Assembly: GCA_963576565.1 (NCBI GenBank)
Contig: OY755046.1
Location: 65,073,379-65,137,378, forward strand
Source of the DNA: Aspidapion aeneum
Lineage: Eukaryota > Arthropoda > Insecta > Coleoptera > Brentidae
DNA: 64,000 bases
Direction of reading: 5' to 3'
Numbering within the stretch: the stretch's first letter is position 1; every line of letters starts with the position of its first letter. Shown piece after piece: positions 20,958 to 31,454 of this stretch. The notes under the pieces are model-generated. The model made no database searches. It saw only the letters and a list, made by a program, of their open reading frames with translations, and was not told where the DNA came from. The position numbers and the translations under genes were made by a program.

Positions 20958-21425
20958 TATATCATATCGTCGCTCAGATGTGAAAACCTCGTATCTCAAA
21001 AAGCACAATTTTCAGGAAATGAGAAATATGAGGTTTTAACATCTGACTTATTCCGGTCGCGAGGTACGAGGAATTTATTTTTATTTAGCGCAGCGCATGC
21101 TCTTTGTTACCTAATCAAGTTACTAGGTTGTAGCTTTAGACCACGGATGTGTCCTAAACCTTTTGACATAATCAATATGGTACAAAGAGCCACGATGTGC
21201 CCGCACTAGCTGCTACCTCCAAATAGGCACTCCATATACCTTGTTCCATGTGGTGATTTTCTGAATGGCCAGGTCACCGAATCATTCAGAAAATCACCAG
21301 ATTAACCCATCCCCTTTACCATAGATATTATCGGGTGTGATCCCAAAGGTTATCAGTTTATATATTACCAAATATATATATTTCAAAAAACATTTTTGTC
21401 AAATAACTTTGACATTGTAAATACT
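20958..21425. other. Gene-free stretch with a short hairpin
   Basis: 21252-21298 forms a hairpin with 16-bp arms (GGTGATTTTCTGAATG). An 89-codon open frame at 20940-21209 has no recognisable features and starts inside the MITE, so I do not call it a gene. Confidence 0.45.
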
Positions 21426-21429
21426 AGCC

Positions 21430-21805
21430 TTATGGCAACCTATAAAAGTATGGTTTGGTAACCAAACAACCACCATTTATTGTTGGGTGTCGAAATAGTT
21501 AAAGTTTACAGGGGTCGAAAGGGGGAAATCAGCCGATTTACGGAGTATGTAGCAATAAAAGCGCTCTTGGTGACCAAACAAGAATATTTACTTTTGGGTG
21601 TCAAAACAACGGGTGTCGATGGTTGTCAAAACAGTGAATATGACAGAGATCGAAGGCGAAAACCGACTGATGTACGATGACCGAGACATGTTATTTAAAA
21701 TCTGATGTCATAAAAGTCTTTATGGTGAGCAAACCAGTACATTTATTTCTGGGTGTCAAAACAGCGAAAATGACAGGGGTCGAAAAGAGAAACCGACCGG
21801 TATGT
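21430..21805 (+). repeat. Diverged tandem repeat, left block
   Basis: About three units of roughly 120-140 bp sharing GTGACCAAACAAG, TTTACTT(C/T)TGGGTGTC, GAAAATGACAGGGGTCGAAA and GAAACCGACCGG. The same unit resumes at 23175. Confidence 0.65.
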
Positions 21806-23174
21806 AACAAAACGGGATTTGAATATAAATGATATTTTTGCCATTTATAAGTTTTTAAATATTTTTAATTAAATATTGTTTTTGACATCAACAAGCATTA
21901 ATTATATGCAAGACTAGGTTAAGAATAAGTAAAATTTATGGCAACACCGGCGACTTGTTTTTTGGCATGTTTTCAGGTCCGCTGTATTTTTATAAAAGTT
22001 GTATTCTGCTAATATGTCCTTTGAGCCACTAACATCAAAATAATTCATATTTTGTAACTGGAAACAAATTTGCTAGACTATTTTTAACTTTTAAAAAACA
22101 CACTGTGTAATTTTACTTTCTAACGGTTTCTTTAAGTCTGGCTTGCGTTGGTATTTTGTTTCTTAGTGGAGCGTTTAAAGCGCAGTCTATATCTTTCTCG
22201 CCAAGGCGAAAGGGAGTAGAATTCTAGCCAATCAACGCCAGGATATTTGTCCCTTCAAGCGCAGAGTCGCTTTAACTGAGACAGGAAACTTTCGAAAGTC
22301 GTGGGAGCAAACATTCTTTAGTTGGGCTTGGCTTAGTTCGTTTCGATTCTTTAGTTCGCTTTGCTTTCGTTCACACTTCTTAAGGGGGGTTTTATTTCAA
22401 CTGGGGAAATTTATCAATTATTTTAACATTGTATAAAACTGTTAACTTTATTATTCATAATTATTTTAGTCTTTTCTTTTGGAGTTTATTAATTTTAAAG
22501 CTTTTAATTATTACTGTTTCCAGTGTTTTGAAATAATGTTTTTAACTGTTTTATGGTTTTTTAACATCAAAATACAAACCATTCGTTGCCCTAAAATCGG
22601 CATTTTTAATCAATAATATATCCCAAACCTAAACAGTAATATTAAATAAATTAAACAGTTGATTGAAAAGTTTCACCTATTCAATCAACGTTTAAAATGT
22701 TGATAAATAAATATATTTACAACAAACATACAAAAGGTTTATAAAACCTAAAAGTTTAAGAAGTGTAAATATACTACTTATCAAAAAAATTTGTACACCT
22801 GCAATATAAAAACCCATGATAGGTGTACAATTTTTTTTGAAAAGCAGTATATTTGAATACAAAACCTTAATAGTAGTAAAATTTGATATTCAATTAATAA
22901 ATATAAGAAGTGATAATGTGAAGTTTCGGGAGGAAAATTGAAAAGGTATGTATGATTTTCCTACATTATTTTTACATTTAAGAAAAACGTTTATAGCATA
23001 CTTTTCCTCCAAGAATCGTCAAATTCCCTTTCGAGAACAAATAAGTAATAACATTTAATCTTTTTATAATTTATATAAGTTGTAGCCTAAGTTGGTAGCT
23101 CACAACATTTAAGCCTTGGCCACTTGAGGTGACAGAACCACTGTCACACCAGGCCCCTGTTACAGGTATACGAT
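21806..23174. other. Sequence separating the two repeat blocks
   Basis: No coding sequence. Contains a GC-richer patch (22180-22380), a hairpin at 22663-22703 (GTTGATTGAA arms) and a larger one at 22772-22854. It may be an insertion that split the repeat array, but I see no clear terminal repeats. Confidence 0.4.
22772..22854. repeat. Hairpin of about 83 bp
   Basis: ATATACTGCTTTTC-type arms enclose GTACACCT/AGGTGTAC. Arms of about 33 bp are near-perfect complements; this could be a very short fold-back element. Confidence 0.7.
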
Positions 23175-23570
23175 TGTCGAGACAAGTAGTTTAAAGTCTG
23201 GTGTTATGAAAGTGTTCATGGTGAGGAATCAAGTACATTTACTTCTGGTTGTGAAAACAATGAAAATGACAAGGGTCGAAAAGGGAATCCGACCGGTGAG
23301 TTATTTTAATTCTGGCGCCATAAAGGTGTTTATGGTGACCAAATAAGTATATTTAATTCTGGTCGTCGAAACAGTGACAATGACAGGGGTCGATATGTGA
23401 AACCGACTTGTTTACGATGATAGAGATGACACGCTATATGAACTCTGTCACTACTAAAGTGTTTATGGTAACCAAACAAGTAAACTTACTTCTGGTTGTC
23501 GAAACAGGGAAAATGATAGGGGTCGAAAGGGGGAAACCGGCCGAATTTATAGACTAGTCGAGACGTGGCG
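23175..23570 (+). repeat. Diverged tandem repeat, right block
   Basis: About three units of the same 120-140-bp family as 21430-21805 (AAGTGTTTATGGTGACC, GACAGGGGTCGA, GAAACCGACC). Confidence 0.65.
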
Positions 23571-23860
23571 CCAGATTCTCAGCAAGGACGGTTCGCGACC
23601 TTCTTAAGGCCAGATTTATACCGCATAAGAATTCATCTACATAATTTACATTTTTAATCAAAAATCGAAAATATCATAAATATTACCATATATAGGACCA
23701 CAGAAATTCAAAAACCCTAGCAGTAAAACAATAAATATCGAAAAACACCATGCAGTAAAATAAAGATTTGTTAGGTAGCGAAATATGTAGTCATAAAAAC
23801 AAATATAACTATGTACATTTATAGACTTACTTACAAGGAGGCCAGTTTTTGGGAAATTGT

Positions 23861-24472
23861 GTTTCAAAAGTGCGTAAATAAATAAATAAATATTAAAAGT
23901 GCACTAATTGATCTGTCAATTTAAAAATGAAAATCAAACTAAGAGTACTATATACAACCTGGAGAACGCCAAAAACAGTTCAACTTGCAAGTTACGCGAC
24001 AGATGGCGCTGCCTTAATGTCATGAATTGTTTTTAGGAGTTGGACATGTACTTGTCCCATCTATCTCTGTGGTTGGTGATGTGTTGTGTTTTTGTTGTAA
24101 AATTTTAAAGTATTTTCTAACCCAGAATATTAAAAACGTCAAATATGTTTTGTTTTTATTATCATTTTTTTTCTTGGTCTGTGTTATTTCTCTGGACATT
24201 TTCTTGACGATTTTAATATTCTAGTTTAGAAATTACATAAACTTTTGTCAACAAAACAAGTTACTTACCTCAGACATAGATGGAACACGTACAGAGCAAG
24301 CTCTTAAAACAATTCATGATATTTAAGCAGCGCCATCTATCGCCTAGCTAGCGAGATAAACTGTTTTTGCTTCTCTGCACTTTTATACTCTTAGTTTGTT
24401 TTTAACTTTAGAATTGACAGGTCAATTAGTTAGTTCACTTTTATTATTTATTGATTTCCATACTTTTGAAAC
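23861..24472. mobile_element. Fold-back element of about 610 bp
   Basis: Ends TGTTTCAAAAGT and ACTTTTGAAACA are inverted. Arms of about 200 bp share CAGATGGCGCTGC / GCAGCGCCATCT and AATTGATCTGTCAATT-type segments. No coding sequence and no assigned target duplication. Confidence 0.75.
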
Positions 24473-24474
24473 AT

Positions 24475-24599
24475 AGTGATACTTTGTCAAAAATATAATT
24501 GATCTTTTTCTAGAATACAATTTGTCCTTTCTAGTATTGGTTTACTGTGAACGTTGCGACAAAGTGACATCTTTAAATTTTGACAATAAATTATTGATA
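24475..24599. other. Short unassigned spacer
   Basis: AT-rich; nothing recognised. Confidence 0.3.
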
Positions 24600-24669
24600 T
24601 ATAATCTATTCTATCTATATCTATCTATTTACCCTTCTTCGATCCATCTTTGGACATAGGCCTCCCCCA
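24600..24669 (-). mobile_element. 3' end of an RTE-type LINE (family 2), left part of a split copy
   Basis: The minus strand ends EAYVQRWIEEG followed by a stop at 24629-24631 and a GATA-type tail. The rest of this copy resumes at 26727 beyond the TIR element, and GCCTCCCCCA is present on both sides. Confidence 0.7.
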
Positions 24670-25002
24670 CAGCCTTCGTAAACTAACGAGCCACGAACCA
24701 GAAGAAACGGCAACACAGCGTGGAGGCCAGTCATTTTCGTCAACGTGCGTCGTCCACCACGTTAGTTACTGGCCGTTTCCGCGCAGATAATGTTTTTTTT
24801 TAACTTTTAGTATATTTCAAATCGCGTTACCAAATAAAACAACTGTTCTGGTTTTAGTGAGATGTGTGGTGAACTTAAAATTATATTACCTACTTAATAA
24901 AAGCTGTGTAAAAAAGACCTTTTGTATACCGGTAATAAGTGAGGTTAGATGTTTGTTTTTGTTTGGAATTTTTGGTCTGTTTTTTCTTTTTAAATTTTAA
25001 AC

Positions 25003-25364
25003 ATGCCGCGAAAGTGTTGGGTACCCGGTTGCAAAAGTAACGATGCATTAATGAAGAGGGTCACGAAACAACCTTTAGCTTCCCAAAAGAAAATGACCTA
25101 AAAAATGCTTGGCTTCAGGCCATACACAGAGAAGATTATGTTGTGACTGCATCTTCAGTGGTTTGTTGGAAACATTTTGACATAAGTGACGTTGGTAGAA
25201 CCGAGATAATCCCTAATTAAGAGGGAGTACAAAAGGAGGTGCCACTAACATTCCCTAAGTTAAACAATGGGGCAATACCTCGGCTATTTGAATCTCAACC
25301 CGAGTATATGTCAAACCCCAAACCTCCAGTAAGAGAAAATCCTGACGACAACGAAAAAAATTGA
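25003..25364 (+). pseudogene. THAP zinc-finger domain protein remnant
   Basis: From the ATG at 25003 the frame reads MPRKCWVPGCKSND, giving the first Cys pair (CX4C). After a frameshift near 25080 the next frame gives FPKENDLKNAWLQAIHRED and later VVCWKHFD (CX2H), and after an in-frame stop near 25219 NNGAIPRLFE, which resembles the THAP C-terminal box. C2CH spacing and order are those of a THAP DNA-binding domain of about 90 residues. No transposase catalytic domain follows; a LINE fragment is adjacent. Confidence 0.8.
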
Positions 25365-26200
25365 AGAAAGGGAGGGTATGGAAATATATATAAATATATA
25401 TTGCGTTTATAGACTTCGAAAAAGCATTGAGCACTGGGCAGTAAAAGATCTTTAATTAATAGCCGAATAGATCACAGATATACAGACTTAATAGCCAATA
25501 TATATAGTGAAGCAACAACATTAATCAAAATCCAGAGAGGAACCAAGCCAATCCGCATAAGAAGAGGTGTCAGCGTGACACAATATTCCCTAAATTATTT
25601 AACCAGGCCCTAGAAGATGTTTTTAAAAGCTTAGATTGGGAAGAAATAGGCATCAAAGTAAACGGACAATTCCGAACCACCAAGATATGCTGATAATATC
25701 AATCAATCTAAAAGAAAATAGAACAAGTAGAGGAATATATAGGACCCGGGACAAATTATTAAACTGAAAAAAGAAAAGCAAACAGCTGAAATCAAGAGAC
25801 GAGTAAGATTGGCCTGGGCAGCATTCGGTAAAGTAAGCAACATATTAAGAAATAAAAAATATCCTCAGTACCTCAAAACGGAAGTGTATAACCAATGTAT
25901 CCTTCCTGTACTTACCTATGAATCCCAGACCTGGATACTTACAAAATCAAACATGGATAAGGTAACAAAAGCCCAAAGATCAATGGAAAGACAAATGTTA
26001 CATGTAAAGCTAAGAGGTAGAAAAGGAATGAATTGATAAGAAATAAAACAAAAGTAAGGGATGTCAGAGCAGAAGTAGCAAAATTAAAATGGAAATTTGC
26101 CGGTCATATTATCAGACAGAAAGACGATTGATGGAACAAATGTATTGTAAACTGGAAAACTTGGACAAAGATGGATTGACGAAGGCTAAATAGAATAGAT
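25365..26200 (+). mobile_element. RTE-type LINE fragment (family 2)
   Basis: Broken frames show AFIDFEKA, IRRGV, KLFNQALEDVF and, after a deletion, the 3' part LRNKKYPQYLKTEVYNQCI, LTYESQTWILTKSNMDK and AGHIIRQKDD. Matching sequence occurs on the minus strand at 26.7-27.2 kb and 49.4-49.8 kb. Confidence 0.75.
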
Positions 26201-26690
26201 ATAAAAAAAGGTAAGTTCATTTAAAGTTTAAATTAACATGGTACCACTTAAACTAGATTCATAGTTCTGTAAAATAAGCAGTCAGACATAAGAAACTATC
26301 CCACAAACATCCTGTTGTTCAAACTTGACAGTAATAACTTAGCAGTAAGAAAGGAACAATTTTTATTTCTTACTTCTCACTTCATACTGCTTACTTCACG
26401 GTACTATGAATCGAACTTTAGGGTTGTTCTCACAAATTGTTTAAAAGTAATTTCTCTTCTGTTTATTCTAGGTTTTGTTACATATTTTTTAACATGATTA
26501 ATGGCCACTGATATTTATTTCCAAATGTTTTGTTTGTTTTAAAAATTAAATGTAACACGCCTAAACACAGTTTATTAGTTTTTACAAAAAAAAATACAAA
26601 ATCGCCAAACTACAATCAAAACAAATAGCAGATGTTTATATCTCCCATGTATATATCGGCCCACCAGCCGGCCAATTTGCGATGTTGCCT
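26200..26690. other. Gene-free part of the THAP-bearing TIR element
   Basis: AT-rich, no recognisable coding sequence. Small open frames here show no family features. Confidence 0.4.
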
Positions 26691-26726
26691 TTTCTGGTTC
26701 GTGGCTCGTTAGTTTACGAAGGCTGC

Positions 26727-27245
26727 GCCTCCCCCAATATCTTCCACTATTCGCTGTCTATCGCCGTGTTCAGCCATCTAGTTCCCGTATGTTTCTTGAA
26801 ATCGTCCCTTCCCCTACTTCTTTTATTACGCCAATCTAACTCGTTTCTTGATTTCAGCTGTTTGTTTTCTTTTTTTTAGTTTAACAGTTTTTTTCAGGTA
26901 TATTTCTCTATTGTTCGATTTTCTCTTGATTTATTCTGATCGTGATATTTCCTCTGTTTGTTATGATTTTAGTTTTAGTGTAGTTCATACTCAAGCCCAT
27001 ATTTTTAGCTGCTGTATCCAGTTCTTCCAGCATTTTTATCAGTTTTTCTTTCTTATCTGTTATTAAGGCGATATCATCAGCATATCTTAGATGGTTCAAG
27101 TATTGTCCGTTTACTTTAATGTCTATTTGTTCCCACTCTCCAAGTTTTTGAAAACATCTTCTAGGGCCTGGTTAAATAGTTTAGGGGATATTGTGTCACC
27201 CTGTCTGACTTCTCTTCTTATATATAATACTAACTTATAAATGCC
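26727..27245 (-). mobile_element. RTE-type LINE fragment (family 2), right part of the split copy
   Basis: On the minus strand QGDTISPKLFNQALEDVF and then LNHLRYADDIALITDK carry the reverse-transcriptase YADD catalytic box (27070-27090). Continues to the insertion point at 26737 and resumes at 24669. Confidence 0.8.
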
Positions 27246-27734
27246 ATTTTTTTTATTTAAAACAAATTTTTCTTTAATCTGTCAAAGAAAAATGGCCTAG
27301 TTTTTAGCGAAGATTAGCATCTTGACAATTTTTGTTTATATTTCTAAGGGTTCGTAGGGTCAGTTGCCCAGTAATTGACCAATTAAGGAAATTTTCGTGA
27401 ATAAAATTTTCTATTTCCCTTAGTTTTAAGTTTTGAATAAAACAAAAAATATCATTAAGTTTGGCTATGTTTTAAGATTTAATAGCAGCTGACAAAAAAG
27501 AAAAAAAGTTTTTATTTTAAAAGAAAAAAAATTTAATGTAAAAAATTTCATGATTTGCTAATAGTTGACCACTAAGCAACCAGTGCTTGACCATATTTTT
27601 TCCAGTAGTTGACCAGTTATTTACAATAAGGAATAAAACCACAAATCAATAAACTTTACTGTATTACAATAAAAAAAACTAAGTTTAACACAAAAAATGC
27701 TTATTGAATAATTTTAATTATATTTTACACACTT

Positions 27735-28990
27735 CTATATTAAGATGTCTGAGGAAAATTTGTATTTAATACGATTTTCGGTACCAATAAGTTCTGGTTG
27801 ATCAAGCTTGCTTAAAAGTTGACTTTTACTAATAACACTGATGTCACCATCTATAATTTTGTAAGTTGATTTATCCTCATCAACAGGGCACATTGCTTGG
27901 ACTTCTATATCATTTTTATTTAGAACATTTAGAATGGTGCATACATAATTGTGTTCCTTCTTTTTTCCTGGAAATTTAACCAAGTAAAAATCTCCTTCCC
28001 TTATTTTTTTCCCTGCTTCAGCAATCTTGGCTAGTGGTTCGTTGTCACTGTCATCGCTATGTTCTTCGGATTTATCGTCCACACTACTTTCGGACCATTC
28101 TTCACTGTCTGAGAATTCATATATACTTTTTATTTTAATATTCCTTTTTTGATAATTTTTTTTCGGTATTTTTTTATTTCCTGATTTTTGTTGCTTTTCG
28201 TCTCTTTTTCTTTTCCTTTCAAGGGCTCTTTCTTGCTTTTCTTTTTCTTTTTGAATTTTAAGTTTTTCTTTATTCTCATGGTACTGTAGCCATCTTTGTG
28301 ATGTACTAGCATAAGGCAATCTTTCTTTTTTCGTGGCTTGGATTTTTTTTTCCGGTGTCTCTTCTGGCCAAAAAATGTGATCCAAAAATGAAGTGCTTAT
28401 TGATTTTTTTTGGCTAACGTTTAATGTATTTGGTTCTGGAGTCTTCTCTCTTTCAAATGATTTATCCTCTTTTGCATCTGCATTATTTGCTCCTTGTTCA
28501 ATTTCTTCCTGGGTATCAGTTATGTTATGTATTTTTTCTCCAGACGTTTTATTTGTATTTTCCTCAGTTTTTTCAGATTCTTTGTCGGTTTCGTCTGTTT
28601 CTGTTATATTACTTTCCTCTATCTCTGTATTATCTTCTCTGGCCATTTCATTTTCGACTCTTTCTGTACGTTCATTTTCTATTTCTATGTTTCTATTCTT
28701 GCATCTATTTTTTAGTTTCTTCCAAATTTCAAATAATTCTTTTGCCGATTCGTCACCATTCCATTCACCCATTTCTGCATTTTTAAATTCTTGTCTTCTT
28801 TTTAGGGGAATTACTGACTCAAAATAAAGAAAATGGGGAATTTCAAATTCGGCAGGTTTAACTTTATGTTCATTATTTTCTTTATTTTCACCCAATATTC
28901 TCGAGGCATCCTTCATGCATTTTTTAAAATCTATAGCTTCCACATCATAGGGGTAGAGTCCACACTTGCGAAACCCATTTTTTATAGTTT
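27735..28990 (-). pseudogene. Pogo-like transposase, C-terminal part and charged tail
   Basis: Open frame of over 400 codons beginning inside IKNGFRKCGLYPYD, the block that in this family follows the third Asp. So it is the continuation of the transposase in a shifted frame and not a separate gene. It has no suitable ATG at its start (GTG at 28943). The middle is a long acidic/Thr-rich then Lys-rich stretch (likely disordered, with basic NLS-like runs). The last 100 residues (EGDFYLVKFPGKKKEHNY, then VSKSQLL-like) resemble the small barrel-like tail domain seen in some insect pogo-type proteins; this last point is inference. Confidence 0.8.
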
Positions 28991-29355
28991 CAGTTCAGCA
29001 GTAACTTGCTGCGTGGCATTCTTCAGAAGCAGAGGAAACGTCGCTTTGTTTACCTGCTTATTGTTATTTGCTCTTTTCCAATTTAATACGACTGTTTTCC
29101 AATTTCCTTTTAGTGGCGCAAATAAAGAAACATCAGCCGGCTGTAAAATATGTGTGGCATTTGGATAGAGTGCAAAAAGAAAAATGCCATTTTCTGCACA
29201 AAATTTGCTGAGATGGTAGGTCAAGTGTGACTTGTGACCGTCGAGGAAATAAAGGATCGGAAACTTAACACTATTTTTTTTTAAATATGGCAAAAAAGTG
29301 TTACATACGTAACTGTGAAAAGTTTGACTTGTCATCCATCCTTTTTTTGATCTCC
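28982..29355 (-). pseudogene. Pogo-like transposase, exon 2 up to the frameshift
   Basis: Follows an acceptor TTTTTTTAG; the junction gives VIGRSKKGWMTSQTF. The second and third catalytic Asp are in ILYFLDGHKSH (D293) and ILQPADVSLFAPLK (D329), with 35 residues between them. The frame stops at 28982 just after a direct CTGAA-CTGAA repeat; without that duplication the frame would continue into the next block. Confidence 0.88.
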
Positions 29356-29541
29356 CTAAAAAAACAGTTGACTTTAAAATCAAACTAAAAAAATATCAAG
29401 CCCGATCTCACCGGTTGTTTTACTCGTTTCTTAGTACTTTGGTGGGTTATCTGTTTAAAACTAATAAGTAATCCATAACGCTAAAGAACGCGTAAAATAG
29501 CCGGTGAGATTGGATTGGGTGATCTAAAAGCAATAACTTAC
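29356..29541 (-). other. Intron of the pogo-like transposase
   Basis: 186 bp, GTAAGT donor and TTTTTTTAG acceptor; splicing restores the GRSKKGWMT motif. Confidence 0.8.
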
Positions 29542-30304
29542 CAATTACCCAATCAGGATTTGTGTTTCGTGATATTTCTGCTGGGATTCTTTCATACGGG
29601 ACAACTATCATGGGAGGATAAATCTTTCCATCTGCTGAAATTGTAAAAAGAGCTGTTATGCATTCTTTCTCTGATCCAGTTTTAATTTCGTAGAAATTTT
29701 TCATTCCCTTTGGTCCAAGAACAAGACCACTTTTAGGGTTAGTCGCAAATCCGGACTCATCAGAGTTAAAAATTCTGGATGGATCTTCAAGAATATCTTC
29801 TGCGTTCTGGCCGGCCAGGAATACTCTAATTTCTTTGTGCCAATCCCTAATGGAAGCCTCAGAAACGCTGGCTCGCGCTGCATTGATGGATTCGGCGTGA
29901 CGTTGGCTGACTTCTGGGTGCCGTTTCAGGAAGGCGTTAAACCATTTGTTCCCTGGAAGTCCGTCTTTAAATGGATTCGGACGACCATCGTTACTGACGA
30001 TATCTTTTACAGTTTCGCACAAAAGATTTTTATTGAGAGGAAATCCTTTTTTTGCGGAAGCATTAATCCAGCGCACTAGTATATCTTCTTCTTCTTTGGT
30101 CAATATTGTTGCAGGACCCATTTTGCGTGTTTCTGGAGTTCTTCCCTTTAATTTATTAATTAATGTAGAGTGAGGAACATTATAAGTTCGTTCCGCTTGA
30201 CGTATAGAAGAGTTTCCATTTTTTACGTCATTAATTGCCCGCGCTAGATCATTTTCCGAATACTGAAAAAATTTTTTCGACTTCTTTTGCTCTTCCGCCA
30301 TCAT
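29542..30304 (-). CDS. Pogo-like transposase, exon 1 (DNA-binding region and first catalytic Asp)
   Basis: From the ATG at 30304, 254 codons plus one base run to the donor GTAAGT (29541). Residues about 15-60 (YSENDLARAINDVKNG, RTYNVPHSTLINKLKG) are a psq-type helix-turn-helix. Residues about 65-140 (TKEEEDILVRWI, WFNAFLKRHP) are a CENP-B/Tc5-type helix-turn-helix. RIFNSDESGF contains the first catalytic Asp, D182. It ends NPDWVI-G. Transposases of this family cut at TA and bind TIRs in the nucleus. Confidence 0.92.
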
Positions 30305-31058
30305 GCTAAAAAAAATATATAAATATTTTAACTTTTACCCACTAAGGGATAGCCCTTGTTAACATTCTAATGTTGTAAAAGCCTTTTATCTATTTATTTT
30401 TTGATATCAGATTACGATTCACATACAGTTTCCAGTAATTGACCACTAAACAAAACCAGAGATTGACCACTGATTTTTGTGGTCAATTATTGGAAAGAGT
30501 TTTATTTTTCACATTTTTTTTGACAAAAACGGTTTAATAATGAATTCCTAGTACGGTGTAATAAGTTAATATGAAACTTATCAATATTCTTACAAAACCA
30601 TTAATTGACCACCATGGTCAATTACTAGTAAATTATCAATTTTTTCTATCCTGTAGTTGACCAGCTTGATTTTAAACAAAAAAATATTAATTTGACAAAA
30701 ATACAAATTAAAACCTTTAACTTAATATATCTCCTTTCTTCTAACATATGCTTCCTACTTTTTTATGCAATAAGTTAGTTGATGGGCATAGATTTAAATA
30801 AAATAGTAAACTTACCATGCTTATAACAAACAACACACATTCAGCCATTAGCTAACATAACCCAACTTTTAAATGTCATTTTACAGCCTTTTAAACAGAC
30901 TTCATTGGTATGACAGTGCCATCTATTAAACAAAGGACAAAACATTTTACAGGGACGATAACATTTGAAATAGAGAATGCAGGGACCTTGTTTTTAATAA
31001 TTCTTTGGTAAATTGGTCAATTACTGGGGTATGGTCAACTACTGGGTACCTGACCCTA

Positions 31059-31445
31059 ATCTATACACATATGTCACTAGTTTGTTGGTGTTTTTGGGTC
31101 ACTCTGTATTCAGACTCATCTTTCATCTCGTGTTTTAAACTATCAAAGACTGGGAAAACCCAGTCGAGTCTTGGGTCTAAAAAACATTCTAAAAAAACCT
31201 GATTTTGATTAGGATTAAAGGTGTTGGAATGTTTTTTAAATGCCCATACTTTTTTACGTTTTGTGATTTGCATTTTTTAGTCGATAAATTTTTAAATTCC
31301 ACAGTTTGATTTGGAATTATTTTTTTGTTTGGTGGATGTGCATTTTTCACGTTTGATTAGGAGTAGATTCGTGAATTTTTTTTTTTTATTATTTTTTTTT
31401 TCATTCCGTGGTTATACGTACAATTTATATTTCTTTTAAAATGTG
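31059..31445. other. AT-rich spacer before satellite A
   Basis: No coding sequence recognised; long T runs at about 31378-31402. Confidence 0.4.
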
Positions 31446-31454
31446 GCATCCCTA

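Larger units (their letters stand above)
24670..26726. mobile_element. TIR element carrying a THAP-domain gene remnant (P-like?)
   Basis: The ends share a perfect inverted repeat of about 34 bp starting CAGCCTTCGTAAACTAACGA (24670 rightward, 26725 leftward). The 10-bp sequence GCCTCCCCCA flanks both sides (24660-24669, 26727-26736), and the flanks join into one RTE LINE, so the insertion is well supported. Inside are a broken THAP-domain coding region and an RTE fragment in the other orientation. A THAP domain points to P or Kolobok-type transposases, but P elements duplicate 8 bp and Kolobok TTAA, so the class is open. Confidence 0.75.
27357..31056 (-). mobile_element. Pogo-like (Tc1/mariner superfamily) DNA transposon
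   Basis: Ends GGGTCAGTTGCCCAGTAATT and its counterpart (GGGTCAGGTACCCAGTAGTT on the other strand) lie next to TA on both sides (27355-27356, 31057-31058). The element is 3.7 kb and carries one minus-strand transposase gene with an intron. TTGACC or GGTCAA occurs about 12 times near the ends: 27375, 27565, 27587, 27609 on the left, and 30439, 30473, 30481, 30605, 30616, 30657, 31015, 31033 on the right. These probably bind the transposase. A 5-bp duplication breaks the coding sequence, so this copy is probably inactive. Confidence 0.9.

Noticed and set aside
21480..21680. A small coding gene
   Set aside because: The frame coincides with the diverged tandem repeat and has no protein-like features.
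28393..28827. Serine/leucine/phenylalanine-rich proteins on the plus strand
   Set aside because: They are antisense shadows of the acidic and lysine-rich tail of the pogo transposase.
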